64,000 bases of DNA from Trissonchulus latispiculum (GCA_030248195.1 JASAND010010611.1:1-64000), one strand, 5' to 3'; counted from the first letter of the stretch, positions 1 to 9,649 are shown. The notes: a model not told the origin generated them from the sequence alone. A program made the numbers and translations.

Positions 1-162
1 TGATTGCCATAGAACTTAGATGCTGTCTTTGTATTGGCCCTATTACCATGCTTCTTATAGACGTGGGGTGATATCTTAGTATTCCACATAGGAGAGTACC
101 GTGACGGTGATACTATTTCACATTAATAAAGATACTATCTTGACAAAGTAGTTGCTGGCCAA

Positions 163-675
163 ATGATTGTTAATACAGTTCTCAGTGGAAGGTTTGACAG
201 GGCACTTCACCTAACGGACATTCCTAACATTCGACTCTATCGTGGATTTATTGGTGGTAGTTTGAAACACGAGGAAGCAACTTTTCAATTATTCACCACT
301 GGTAGTTTTGTTTGCCTTGGGTGTAAGTCAATCGAACGAGCAAATCAGTGTATTCACCAGCTAGCAATCGCTCTTAATGTCGACATTCTTCGTGAAGCCG
401 AAGTGGTTAACCCGGTAGGTTCCTTCTCAGTTGGCAAGTATATAGACCTAAGGAATTTATATGAAAATATCAGGCATACCCATCAAGTCTGCTACGAACC
501 AGAGCTATTTAATGGTCTCACATGTAAAATTGCCAAAGTTACTGCAATCATCTTCCACACTGGAAAGGTTATATTAACTGGTGCTAGAAGTGAGTCTGCC
601 CTATCAGATGCAAGATCTTTAGTTAATAAGAAGGTGATAAGGTTTGCCACGACGCAAGTTTTTAGAAAAAGTTAA
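163..675 (+). CDS. Divergent TATA-binding-protein-like transcription factor (170 aa)
   Basis: The protein is the size of the TBP core and shows its two-fold repeat. Repeat 1 has IVNTV near residue 2, LFTTG at 43-47 and CKS at 54-56. Repeat 2 has NPVGS at 83-87, YEPELF at 111-116 and GKVILTGA at 134-141. TBP binds the minor groove through four intercalating phenylalanines, and candidates for all four are present: F29, F44, F116 and F131. The usual N-terminal extension is absent and the C-terminus stops at RKS, as in core TBP. The frame is open for 11 codons upstream of this ATG to a TAA at 127-129, so a slightly longer start is possible. The gene is intronless and a second ORF starts 29 bp after its stop, which is unusual for an animal gene. 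It could be a TBP-related factor, a retrocopy or an integrated-virus gene; giant DNA viruses also encode TBP. Fold assignment is firm, origin is not. Confidence 0.85.
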   Translation: MIVNTVLSGRFDRALHLTDIPNIRLYRGFIGGSLKHEEATFQLFTTGSFVCLGCKSIERANQCIHQLAIALNVDILREAEVVNPVGSFSVGKYIDLRNLYENIRHTHQVCYEPELFNGLTCKIAKVTAIIFHTGKVILTGARSESALSDARSLVNKKVIRFATTQVFRKS

Positions 676-704
676 AACTTGGCAATAATTAAGTCTGGTG
701 GATC

Positions 705-941
705 ATGTCTGCCCGATGTCTCTTGAACGAACTGTTACAAAAGGCCCTGCGACAAAGCCCACCTGTTCGCGTAGAGATTACGGGTCATTATGTTGCAGTC
801 ATGGTTATAGGCACTAAGACCTGGACAAGCTCACAATGTCCTGACCCACGTACTGCCATTGAGGAGGTGTCTCGTAAAGCATACAATACAGTAGTCACCC
901 AACCACTCGGTAATTACCACTGTCGGATTGTTACATTTTAG
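705..941 (+). CDS. Small hypothetical protein (78 aa), possible dsRBD-like half domain
   Basis: Not confidently recognised. The ORF starts 29 bp after the TBP-like stop, in the same direction. The predicted order is a short helix (LLNELLQKAL), a strand (VRVEITG), a longer strand (YVAVMVIGTKTW) and a helix (TAIEEVSRKAYNTV). This beta-beta-alpha order resembles the second half of a double-stranded-RNA-binding domain and also the C-terminal halves of the two minus-strand neighbours, but the hallmark lysines of a dsRBD are absent. Its last 111 bp overlap the antisense CARD-like gene, and only one of the two frames may be translated. Because the antisense frame is supported by a paralog, this ORF is the less certain member. 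Confidence 0.4.
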   Translation: MSARCLLNELLQKALRQSPPVRVEITGHYVAVMVIGTKTWTSSQCPDPRTAIEEVSRKAYNTVVTQPLGNYHCRIVTF

Positions 942-1307
942 GGATGTGAGGAACATTACTGCATCGAATCGCGCTGATTGAACGGTTGGGAACGTCTTCC
1001 GACATTGGAATATTAAGGCATCGGTCTCCGAGCACAGTTTCCATGTAACAGTCTTCTGTAGTCGTTCACAGTCAAGTTCTGTCGCCAAGTCGTGCTGACC
1101 GGACTGCATCAAGGCTTCGTGAAGTAAGGTTGCGGAAACTTCACATTGCTTCAGTCTGAGTAGGAGATCCAGAGCTGCATAGTATCTGAGTTTGCCCTGA
1201 ATGGATTCTCGGAAGTATCTAGTGATCCGTTTGTACTCCACCATGAAGTCTGCTACAGGCATAGGTTCCAACTTCTCGCAAAACAATTCCAAATTAGTCT
1301 TCTCCAT
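831..1307 (-). CDS. Small CARD-like protein with dsRBD-like C-terminal half (158 aa), copy 1
   Basis: Residues 5-80 match the helical pattern of a caspase-recruitment domain of the RIG-I/MDA5 type: an EPMPVADFMVEY segment, a basic REsIQGK turn, ALDLLLRL (45-52), then LLHEALMQSGQHDLATEL (61-78), which is the typical last two helices. Residues 86-125 form a strand-strand-helix unit ending SARFDAVMFLTSL, weakly like the end of a dsRBD. VVITEWLGDY (130-139) is shared with the downstream paralog at 1449-1940, which proves selection or recent duplication of this frame. The ATG is followed by EK in both copies. CARDs mediate homotypic signalling in cytoplasmic innate immunity, so a stand-alone CARD could be an adaptor or a decoy; that role is inferred. 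The C-terminal tail overlaps the opposite-strand ORF. Confidence 0.65.
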   Translation of the reverse strand: MEKTNLELFCEKLEPMPVADFMVEYKRITRYFRESIQGKLRYYAALDLLLRLKQCEVSATLLHEALMQSGQHDLATELDCERLQKTVTWKLCSETDALIFQCRKTFPTVQSARFDAVMFLTSLKCNNPTVVITEWLGDYCIVCFTRHLLNGSTWVRTL

Positions 1308-1448
1308 GGCAGCCGGATACTTGGGTGGGATAGTTGGTAACTTAATACCAGTAACCTCAAGACATCACTTACTTCTTAATCAAGTATTTTTGCTGCATAC
1401 CTTTATCAGGTTTCATACAGTATATTCACAACAAAATTTATTAACAGT

Positions 1449-1940
1449 TCAATCATATTTAGTCACATCTGCACAGACATTACACGCAAACAGTTCTGGC
1501 ATTGTCCATGTCTTTATTCTGTAATCATCTAGCCATTCGGTGACAACAATTATCCGATTGCTGCATTTTAAGGTTGCAAGGACACCAGCAATATCGAGCC
1601 GTGCTGCTTGAAGTGTTGGGAATGCTATCTGACGTCGGAATATTAGGTGGTGGCTGTTTGAACATAATTCCCAAGTGACGCTCTTCTTCATGGGTTGACA
1701 GTCCAGTAGCTTCAGGTAGTACTGACCGGATAATACCAAGGCATGATGAAGTAATGGAGTTGAATCTGTGTTTTGCACCAGTTTGGTTAGGAGATCAATG
1801 GTGCCGTAGTATTTGGACTTGGCCTTGATAGTGTCCCGCTGGAATCTGGTCATCCTGTCGATTTCAACCATGAAGTCTGCTATCGGACCAGGATCCATAT
1901 ATTGACAGAGCAAGACCACATGATCCCTAATCTTCTCCAT
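1449..1940 (-). CDS. Small CARD-like protein with dsRBD-like C-terminal half (163 aa), copy 2
   Basis: This is a diverged tandem paralog of the gene at 831-1307, in the same orientation with about 140 bp between them. Shared blocks are MEK at the start, ADFMVE (21-26), the TR-R-I-K basic helix, IDLLTKL (48-54), LLHHALVLSGQ (63-73), LDC (79-81), VTWELC (88-93), FPTLQAARLD (108-117), and VVTEWLDDY (132-140). The first 85 residues fit an RLR-type CARD; residues 88-125 fit a beta-beta-alpha unit. The C-terminal tail beyond VTEWLDDY is not shared. Upstream of the ATG the sequence is AT-rich but no clear promoter box was identified. Function is unknown; CARD homology suggests protein-protein interaction in an immune or cell-death pathway. 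Confidence 0.65.
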   Translation of the reverse strand: MEKIRDHVVLLCQYMDPGPIADFMVEIDRMTRFQRDTIKAKSKYYGTIDLLTKLVQNTDSTPLLHHALVLSGQYYLKLLDCQPMKKSVTWELCSNSHHLIFRRQIAFPTLQAARLDIAGVLATLKCSNRIIVVTEWLDDYRIKTWTMPELFACNVCADVTKYD

Positions 1941-2022
1941 AGCACAATTTAAACTTACAATCTTACTACTGGTAGATCAACCAACTTTGCTTCATAAACA
2001 GTATAGGTTTCATAAAATGGGA

Positions 2023-2770
2023 GCAAAACAGGCACCCAAAAGTGAGAGCAAAACAGTCACCCAAAAATGGGAGCAAAACAGTCACCCAAAAGTTGAGGCA
2101 AATCACCACTCAAAAGTTGAGTCAAATGGTCACCCAAAAGTTGAGTCAAATCACCACCCAAAAGTTGAGTCAAATCACCACTCAAAAGTTGAGAGTCAAA
2201 TGGTCACCCAAAAATTGAGTCAAATGACCACTCAAAAGTTGAGAGTCAAATCACCACCCAAAAGTTGAGTCAAATCACCACTCAAAAGTTGAGAGTCAAA
2301 TGGTCACCCAAAGGTTGAGTTAAATGACCACTCAAAAGTTGAGTCAAATCCCACTCAAAAGTTGAGTCAAATGGTCACCCAAAAGTTGAGTCAAATCACC
2401 ACCCAAAAGTTGAGTCAAATCACCACTCAAAAGTTGAGAGTCAAATGGTCACCCAAAGGTTGAGTCAAACCACCACTCAAAAGTTGAGAGTCAAATCACC
2501 ACACGAAAGTTGAGTCAAATCACCACTCAAAAGTTGAGTCAAATCACTACTCAAAAGTTGAGAGTCAAATCACCACCCAAAAGTTGAGTCAAATCATCAC
2601 TCAAAATTTTCACTCATCACATTCATTACCATTGGGAGCAAAACAGTCACCCAAAAGTCGAGAGCAAAATGGTCACCCAAAAGTGAGAGCAAAAATGTCA
2701 CCCAAAAAGAGAGAGTAAAACTGGCACCCAAAAACCGGGAGCAAAATGGCACCCAAACTGGTCCCAATTG
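2023..2770. repeat. Minisatellite of about 23-bp AAAAGTTGAGTCAAATCACC units
   Basis: Roughly thirty degenerate units built on CCCAAAAGTTGAGTCAAAT, with a 4-bp longer form containing GAGAGTCAAATGG. The first and last units drift to GGGAGCAAAACAGTCACCCA. The ORF across part of it (1987-2268) has only repeat-derived codons and is not a gene. Confidence 0.9.
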
Positions 2771-3235
2771 GCCTCTCTATTACTACTTGCAGATTTAAAG
2801 GGGGCCATAGAAGTTCACTTTAAAATAGTTTGTGGTAGCAGTTATCTCTATGTTATCTCTACCTCTCCTACAGAAGCCATTATATAGGTCGTCCACCTAC
2901 GTGATCTGGTGACTATCGGAAAGAAAAATTTAAGGATCTTCTCAAGGAGTTGAACCGATATTTTCAATTTAACATAATTTTCTGTGACCAGCGCAAATGT
3001 GAAATTTTTCCCAGTACGTTAGAAATTGATAGTCTCACTTACCCTTTCTAGGACAGTTTGGATCAAAATACTAGCTACTATTATATATAACTGTTTCAGT
3101 AGTTTGAACAAAAGTTCCCCTTTCCTAAGGTATTACTTTAGTATTACTCTACCTAGTATTTAGCATCGACAAACTTACTTTACGTGAACAGAAGACGAGT
3201 GAAACAGTTTCTGACTATCCATACGAAATTCAGAA
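2771..3235. other. No gene seen
   Basis: AT-rich sequence between the minisatellite and the SINE, with frequent stops in all frames and no recognised motif. Confidence 0.6.
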
Positions 3236-3800
3236 ACTAGTAAGGCGCCGGACTTCAAATCGAAAGGTTAGCCTTAGCCATAATGACGCTGCATTGTTTC
3301 CTTGAGCAAGAAACTTAGGTCACTGCTCCGCCGGTCGGATGAGGCGTTAAATTGGTGGGCCCGTGTGCTGCCTTGCTGGCGGTGGTGCAAGCTAAAAACC
3401 CTTAATCCACTTATCGTCAAGAGTAGGGCGCGGAGTGCACCTCTGCAATGTAGTCTGCCTACCTCCTGCGAGGGTGTCTTAGGTGCAAACGAGTCATGTA
3501 CTCAAAATGGATCACACAACTTTCCGGGTTTGTCTCTGATCCTCCCCCATCTGCGCTTGGGGCTTGGAGTGTCGAAAGATGCTGTGCTCCTCTACCTTGC
3601 GTATGAGCAGTTAATGGATGTCTTACTAACGGAGCCGAAAGGCCAAGAAGGTGTCTACTCCAGCTTCCCATTGTGGGACAGCATTCAGGCGAAGAAGCGA
3701 GAGTCATACTAGCTATGGCTGATGGGGAGAGACAAAGGTTAACGCCCTCATATAGCCTCTTGGCTGAGTAGCCCGGCAATAATAACAACAACAACAATTC
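3236..3800 (+). mobile_element. SINE-like retroposon with (AAC)n tail
   Basis: GC-rich segment unlike its surroundings that ends in AATAATAACAACAACAACAA, the simple-repeat 3' tail typical of SINEs. The middle contains the run GGATGAGGCGTTAAA followed by GGGCCCGTGT, which resembles conserved cores of invertebrate SINEs. A tRNA-derived head is likely near 3240-3280 but its box B is degenerate. The frames inside (3302-3712 and its antisense) have no protein-family signature and are not called. Confidence 0.55.
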
Positions 3801-3839
3801 TGAAACTTGTCTGAGATGTGTTTCCTGAAGTGTTAAATA

Positions 3840-4165
3840 CGGAATCTGAGGTTTTAGCATTACGTTATTCCTTGAAAGGTTTAAAATCTCGAATTCGACA
3901 GTACGTGATAACGATGAAGCCCGCAGACATTGAAGCTGCAGTAGAAGAGGCAGTATAGCAGGAAGCTCACCAGCTGCTTATGTACGAAGATGCTCCGTGG
4001 CTTCACTTAGTCATGCACAGGCCAGTTCCGAGATTCAGATCAAACCGCCATTTTGAACGACATCCTGAACGACATCCAGGCTGGTCAGAAGTCAGAACCA
4101 TAGACAATACCAAGAGTAGAGGAAGAGTGGGAAGTTTGGATCTTCATAATAGAAACTGGCTGTGA
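3840..4165 (+). pseudogene. Remnant of LTR-retrotransposon gag
   Basis: One frame reads LKGLKSRIRQYVITMKP, then DIEAAVEEAV, a TAG, and QEAHQLLMYE. The pattern 'GLK..I...V....P....EAV..A' is the conserved C-terminal part of retrotransposon gag. One in-frame stop lies about 25 bp before the ATG at 3980. With the integrase fragments at 4986-5158 and 7077-8070 it probably belongs to one decayed gypsy element that has lost protease, RT and RNase H. Confidence 0.5.
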
Positions 4166-4181
4166 TATGCTCGGCACATTA

Positions 4182-4225
4182 AGGCCGAAATCTCGGTGGT
4201 CACAGGCCGAAATCTCGGTGGTCAC
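4182..4225. repeat. Exact tandem duplication of a 22-bp unit
   Basis: AGGCCGAAATCTCGGTGGTC plus AC occurs twice head to tail. The same motif, inverted, lies at about 11718-11740 next to a MULE-like end, so this may be a transposon end that was duplicated. Confidence 0.8.
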
Positions 4226-4355
4226 ACTTATCCTTGTTCATCAAGTGTTTATATGCGCTTGAACTAAAAAAGCATCTGATCACTTTCCTTATGTTTAATT
4301 TACGTGTATAAGGGGTATAGCTTTACGACAAATTTTTGCAACCCCGCTTCTTCAG

Positions 4356-4935
<580 letters not shown>

Positions 4936-4985
4936 ACGCACCAATTGTGTCTACTGTTTCTTAGGTTCAGTATTGGGACCACACT
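4936..4985 (+). repeat. 50-bp direct repeat, left copy (possible LTR remnant)
   Basis: ACGCACCAATTGTGTCTACT and the following 30 bp recur in the same orientation at 8006-8055 with few differences. The two copies bracket the broken integrase, as LTR remnants would. Confidence 0.6.
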
Positions 4986-5158
4986 TAGACCTTAGAAAAC
5001 CTAAGGGGCCTAGGAGAGTCGTTGTCCCTATTTCCAAAAGAAAGGAAGTTATGACCAGCTACCACGAGCGGTCATTTTGGTGTGCGTCAAACATATTTCA
5101 GGGTGCGGAGCAAAGCATGGTGGCCCGGCATGTTCAATGATATCAAGACATTCTGTTC
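4986..5158 (+). pseudogene. Gypsy integrase, N-terminal H2C2 zinc-binding part
   Basis: Fragments RRVVVPISKRKEVMTSYHER and, in a shifted frame, WWPGMFNDIKTFC match the start of retroelement integrases (a YH histidine and the W.GM..DI..FC segment). At least one frameshift is present. The zinc-binding domain is interrupted at 5159-5160 by the Tc1-like element and resumes at 7077 with SCPDCARKT. Confidence 0.75.
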
Positions 5159-5883
5159 TACAGTACCGCTCAAAAGTAACCTGGGATCTCGCGAGCATGC
5201 GAGCAACAAGACTGCTCGAACGTGCTCGCGCTCGTCTGCTCGATCGCGAGACTATAAAGATTGATGTTTAAAGCTAAGCTAAAGGTTTCTAAGTTTGTGT
5301 TCGACTTTAATGCAAGGAACTTTTTTATTTTTCAAGCTTTGATTTGACTTGCTAGTTTTTGGTTCAAACTAGAAATGTAATGTTTTTAGTTTTTCTGAAT
5401 TACGGAAGGATATTTTACGAAACGAAAAGAAGTATCCGATGCTTACTAGATTTAAGCATAAGCTTTATGACATGAAAGTTATACTTGCGGGACTTTCTAT
5501 GAATTGAGAAGGCAAAGTTTAATTGTCAGCTTCAATTGAAGCTTTATAAATGAGAAAGAAGAAGAAATATTACTATTATAATACTTTTTATATTGTAGCT
5601 TTACTCTGTCAAGAAACAATCAGAAGAGATTGCACAAAATCTGTCTACTAAAACCAACTAAACAGCACGGACAATTTTATCACGACCAAAGTTATTGTAA
5701 AAATCCTGAGGTGCCTATTGAAATGATGAAATGAAATAATGAAAAACCTTATGATGTCTATTGAAAATGCACCTATGCAGTGAAATTCTCTATTACAATT
5801 TAACTGATTTAATTGATTTAATTTAATACTTAATTTACTATATTTACTGCAATATATAGGTAGGCAATAAATAACAAGTATAG

Positions 5884-6166
5884 GTTGTTGCACAACATAG
5901 AGTGCACTAGCTGATTTACAGGCACGCTAAGCGAAACTGCGAGGGGTTGTGATGCACGAGCGAAGCGAGTGCATTACAAACCCGAGTGTTTCGTGAAAGC
6001 TTGCACGAGAATTTTTTTGTGGTACGAGGGCGGAGCGAAGCGGAGCCCGAGTACCACAAAAGAATTCGAGTGCTAAGCTTTCCGAAACACTCGGGTTTCA
6101 CAATCCCTTGCAGTTTTGCTTGGCGTGTCCGTAAATTAGATGGTGCGCGAGAAATTGTGCAACAAC
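5884..6166. mobile_element. Foldback element with GAGCGAAGCGAG core
   Basis: GTTGTTGCACAAC at the left is mirrored by GTGCAACAAC at the right, and most of the 283 bp folds on itself: AAACCCGAGTGTTTCGTGAA against CCGAAACACTCGGGTTTCAC, and GAGGGCGGAGCGAAGCGGAG at the apex. No coding potential. Confidence 0.75.
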
Positions 6167-6347
6167 TTAGTTGTGAAATAGCTTAGTTCAAATTTAAAAT
6201 ACCGGAAATTTGAATTTGACTTGGCAGGCAGCACACCAGAGTGTTCCTCGCCCTGGGTCATGTATTTGTCCGCGTTGTACGTAAAGCACATTATTCATTT
6301 ATTACTTCAGTTTGGATACAAACTCCTTCTAGCTTTGTATGTCTGTA

Positions 6348-6420
6348 GCCTCGATAGCTCAATTGGGAGAGCATCGGACTGATAAACCGAAAGTCGTGGG
6401 TTCGAATCCCAGTCGAGGAC
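6348..6420 (+). tRNA. tRNA-Ile(GAT)-like gene, possibly a pseudogene
   Basis: 73 nt fold as a cloverleaf with a box A (TAGCTCAATTGG), a perfect box B (GGTTCGAATCC), anticodon loop CTGATAA giving GAT, and no encoded CCA. A TTTTT terminator follows at 6425-6429. Single mismatches occur at the first acceptor pair (G-A), the last anticodon-stem pair (A-A) and one T-stem pair (G-G). Eukaryotes normally use an AAT-anticodon isoleucine tRNA for these codons, so a GAT form inside a transposon is more likely a captured or SINE-type tRNA relic. Confidence 0.65.
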
Positions 6421-6490
6421 AGAATTTTTCGGGTCTCTGGTGCTGAAGTGACAATTTCATTTCTTACGTTACAACTCCACATCTGCTTCA

Positions 6491-6580
6491 GCGTGCTTCA
6501 CAACTAGTTGTGAAGCACGGTACAGCGTGCTTCACAAATGCAGTTGTGAAGCACAGTGCACATCGTGCTTCACAACTTGG
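6491..6580. repeat. Cluster of TGCTTCACAAC / GTTGTGAAGCA hairpins
   Basis: Three successive hairpins on GTGCTTCACAA and its complement, including the perfect palindrome CTTCACAACTAGTTGTGAAG. Confidence 0.85.
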
Positions 6581-7076
6581 ATGGAGGCACGGGGGTTACA
6601 GCACAGCAAATTTGAACTAAGCTATTTCACAACAATGAATAAATACATTTGCAAATTTCACAAATATATCATCTACGTTTTCGTTTAGCAGAAACTTGCT
6701 TGCTTATGCACAATTTAAGTTCATACCTCGTGCCTTTACTTTCGCAAGCCTGTAATGTAGCCGATAACTGTGCAAAGCTTGTATAGACTAGCATGTTTTG
6801 CGTTTCATAAAACCCTTCGGCAACACAGAAAAACCACAAACATAACCTTTTTGCATTGAAGAAAAAATTAGCAAGTCCAATCAAAAAGTCAGCTTTTAAA
6901 AAATAACAACTCCCTTGCAGGAAAGTCTAACACAAGCTTAGAAACATTTAGCTTAGCTTTAAACATCAAGTTCAATAGTATCGCGGTCTCGCGAGCAGAC
7001 GAGCGCGAGCACATTCGAGCAAGTCTGGCTGCTCGCATGCTCGCGAGATCCCCGGTTACTTTTGAGCGGTACTGTA

Positions 7077-8070
7077 GCTGTCCAGACTGCGCTAGGAAAA
7101 CTTTGCGAGGTTCATCTAGGAAACTAACAGTGCATCCAATTTCGACTGAAGTCCCATTCGAATTAGTGGCAATAAACTTCTTTCGTCCGCTAACTACTAC
7201 CACTCAAGGAAACAGATACATCCTGGTGGTGTTGGATCATTTCTCAAAATTTGTTCAACTGTACCCAGTTCCCCAGCAAACCGCAGAGGAAATAGTTAAG
7301 TGCTTGCTGGAGTATGTGACCATTTTTGGGATACGGGGGAGTATACTTTCGGACAGAGGGTCTTGTTTTACTGCCAAGGTGATGAAAAATTTGTATCAGA
7401 TGCTGGGAGTGGGAAAAAAAGACCACAAGTCCGAGCATCCAGAGGGGAATGGATTGGTAGAAAGATTCAATCAGACATAAGCCGCCACCCTGCGGCTATA
7501 TGTTGGAGAAACGCAGGACGACTGGGACCAGTTTTTGGGTACTACAGCTTTTGCATATAACACGAGTCCTCACGATGCCACTAAGGTGCCTCCATACAAT
7601 ACTGTTTTTCAGGTGCCCGCTCGTCTGCCTGCTGATTTAACCCTTCCCGACCTTTGTCCCTCAACGGCTGTTCCCACGAAATTTACGAAACCAGGTATCC
7701 CGACACTTGTTAAGAGCAGGGACCATATGCGGAGCAAGCCTCATTCTCGGGCAAGCCCGTTCTTTCCAGGGTAGTGGGTTTGGGTGAAAAATCGGCGGTG
7801 GTGGATCCCTGGTCGTTCCCCTAAACTAGATCCGCAATGGGCAGGTCCCTATCAAGTACTTGAGGACAGAGGAAACAACAGCTACAAGCTATTGCAGCCC
7901 TCCACAGGAAGCAGTTCTGTGGTCATGGAAAGAATATTAAGCAAGCTCATGATACCGCCAACGCGCCCGACTATATTAAGTTTAATCGGCCCCGGGAACA
8001 ATACTACGCACCAATTCTGTCTACTGTTTCTTAGGTTCAGTATGGGGACCACACTCAAAACGGGGAAACT
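7077..8070 (+). pseudogene. Gypsy integrase core and C-terminus, decayed
   Basis: The reading frame gives SCPDCARKT, then NRYILVVLDHFSKF, ILSDRGSCF, EHPEGNGLVERFN, AYNTSPHDAT and, near the end, PQWAGPYQVLEDRGNNSY, which is the integrase core followed by the GPY-type C-terminal region. The first catalytic aspartate position reads N (AINFF), while the second (SD) and the glutamate (VER) remain. A stop at 7478-7480 and several frame changes up to 8070 show it is dead. Retroelement integrases insert cDNA into the genome; this copy cannot. Confidence 0.85.
8006..8055 (+). repeat. 50-bp direct repeat, right copy
   Basis: Same sequence and orientation as 4936-4985; begins just after the integrase C-terminus. 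Confidence 0.6.
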
Positions 8071-9649
8071 GTGAACTTATAGAATTCTGCTAACAATAAA
8101 TTCATTGAAAATTTCCAAAATCAAAGCAAAGAAAAAACTGTTAACTAATGGTTTAATCTAAACTTTTTCTAACCAAGGATTACGGTAGAGAGGCGTTTGA
8201 ATTTACGTAAGCTGACAGCTGAATTTCAGACCTAACCCATTACTTACTGACTGAAATGTGGTGCGAGTTTTGAGGACAGAGTCTGAGGAGCTTGTTTTGT
8301 TTTGAGTTTTGAGTCTCCGTTTTGAGGAGAGAAATTGATATCTTCGGACGAAACATGGGACAGAATTTGAGAAAAATGTTGGCTAAGCAGTCTAAAAGTT
8401 AAGTTGAGGGGTTGTTGTTATGTAGCATACTAGTTTTGCTCTTTTGAAATACCATCTGGAAATAGATTTTAGTTTTGACTTCAAACTAAGGTAGTTCGCC
8501 ACCGTTTTCCAATCATTATGTGAAAATGGACATTTTTGTAGCCATTTTTAAATACAATTCTGGCTGAAGACATGTTGATAAAAAAGATAAGTTTTCCCTT
8601 CATTGGTGTCCAAAGAAACTAGTTGCACAGAGAGTATAAATTGGAGGACGAGGTTTGGCAGGATGACTGTCTACAATCATTCCATATACAGCATGGATGC
8701 TTCTGTGGGCAATTATCCCGCGCAAGAGCAATGTTCACATGCTTCTCAAAAGGTTGCTCAGTCTGAGGCATATGACTTGGAATGAGGTCTTTATCAGGAA
8801 TACATACGTGCTGTAACAGACAACGGACATGGAATTTCCGTTTATGGAGGGTTAGATAGATAAGTCGTGGCTAAACGTTGACTTGCTTTGTTTAACTGAA
8901 TTTAAGTACCCATATTACTTCATAACCAGAATCGAATCAGTTGCAAAGCTTGGTGTTCAACCTGCTGGCTCAGTAGACACTTTACCAATCTCAAAGTTTA
9001 TACTGCAGTCATAGCCAGCATCTGTCACCCTATGAGAATACAATTGTTCAGCAGATGCTGATGTGTTTCTAAGATAAATTTTGCAAAATTCTAATTTTAC
9101 AAACAGATATACATTAGGTGGTATTTCCAACTTTCCTGTCTAAGTAATCGGCCTTCCTCACATCTCCTTTCTGCAGCCGCTTTTCCTCGTTTTTTACCTT
9201 TCCGAGTGGGTTTACAGATTTCCGCCATCCTAGTCACTATTGATCTGCGGGGGGCAGTCACAGTCGCCGACCAGCACGACTGTGGTTACCATGGGCGTGA
9301 CTGAAATAACCGTACGTCAGGACTGCTTGGGGATCATGTTTTCTATCCTTGATCTTCGTCTCTCCGCTTCTTGTCCACCTTATGGACCGCGGGGCGCAGC
9401 ATGATAAAGGTCTCAAGTGAGAACCTGAATTCATGGGCACCAAGACAAAAAAATACAATTCTATTCCACATCCCGTTTGTTGTAATAATAACAGAAAGTC
9501 TGTTTATATTGGTAACGAATTATATATGCTGCGTTGACTTTTTCTAATTTGTTTGTCCGATGGACTCACTTGGACTTTAACCCATTGATTCAGGCATTAT
9601 TGACATACTTTACATATATACATACATTGACATACAATGACATACTACT
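8071..9649. other. No supported gene
   Basis: Mostly AT-rich. A GC-richer stretch at about 9170-9460 (containing GGGGGGCAGTCACAGTCGCC) looks like an old repeat but was not classified. The short frame at 8603-8785 lacks any family signature. Confidence 0.5.

Larger units (their letters stand above)
6171..6632. mobile_element. Inverted-repeat element carrying a tRNA-like gene
   Basis: TTGTGAAATAGCTTAGTTCA at the left and its complement at 6608-6632 form 25-bp terminal inverted repeats. Inside are the tRNA-Ile-like gene (6348-6420) and a run of TGCTTCACAAC hairpins. It is nested in the Tc1-like element. Confidence 0.65.
5161..7074. mobile_element. Non-autonomous Tc1/mariner-like transposon with ~185-bp terminal inverted repeats
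   Basis: Ends are CAGTACCGCTCAAAAGTAAC and its complement, flanked on both sides by TA (5159-5160 and 7075-7076), the Tc1/mariner target duplication. The inverted repeats continue through the GCTCGCGAGCATGC-rich stretch to about 5345 and 6885. No transposase reading frame is present; the core is filled with later palindromic insertions. It sits inside the integrase coding region of an older gypsy element. Confidence 0.85.

Noticed and set aside
1987..2268. 93-aa ORF of KVESNHHP repeats
   Set aside because: Entirely the translation of a minisatellite; no independent start context or conservation.
3302..3860. Opposing 133-136 aa ORFs
   Set aside because: Lie in the SINE-like retroposon; no family motif and mutually antisense.
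6291..6482. 63-aa ORF with TGIRTHDF
   Set aside because: Antisense translation of the tRNA-like gene, a common artefact.
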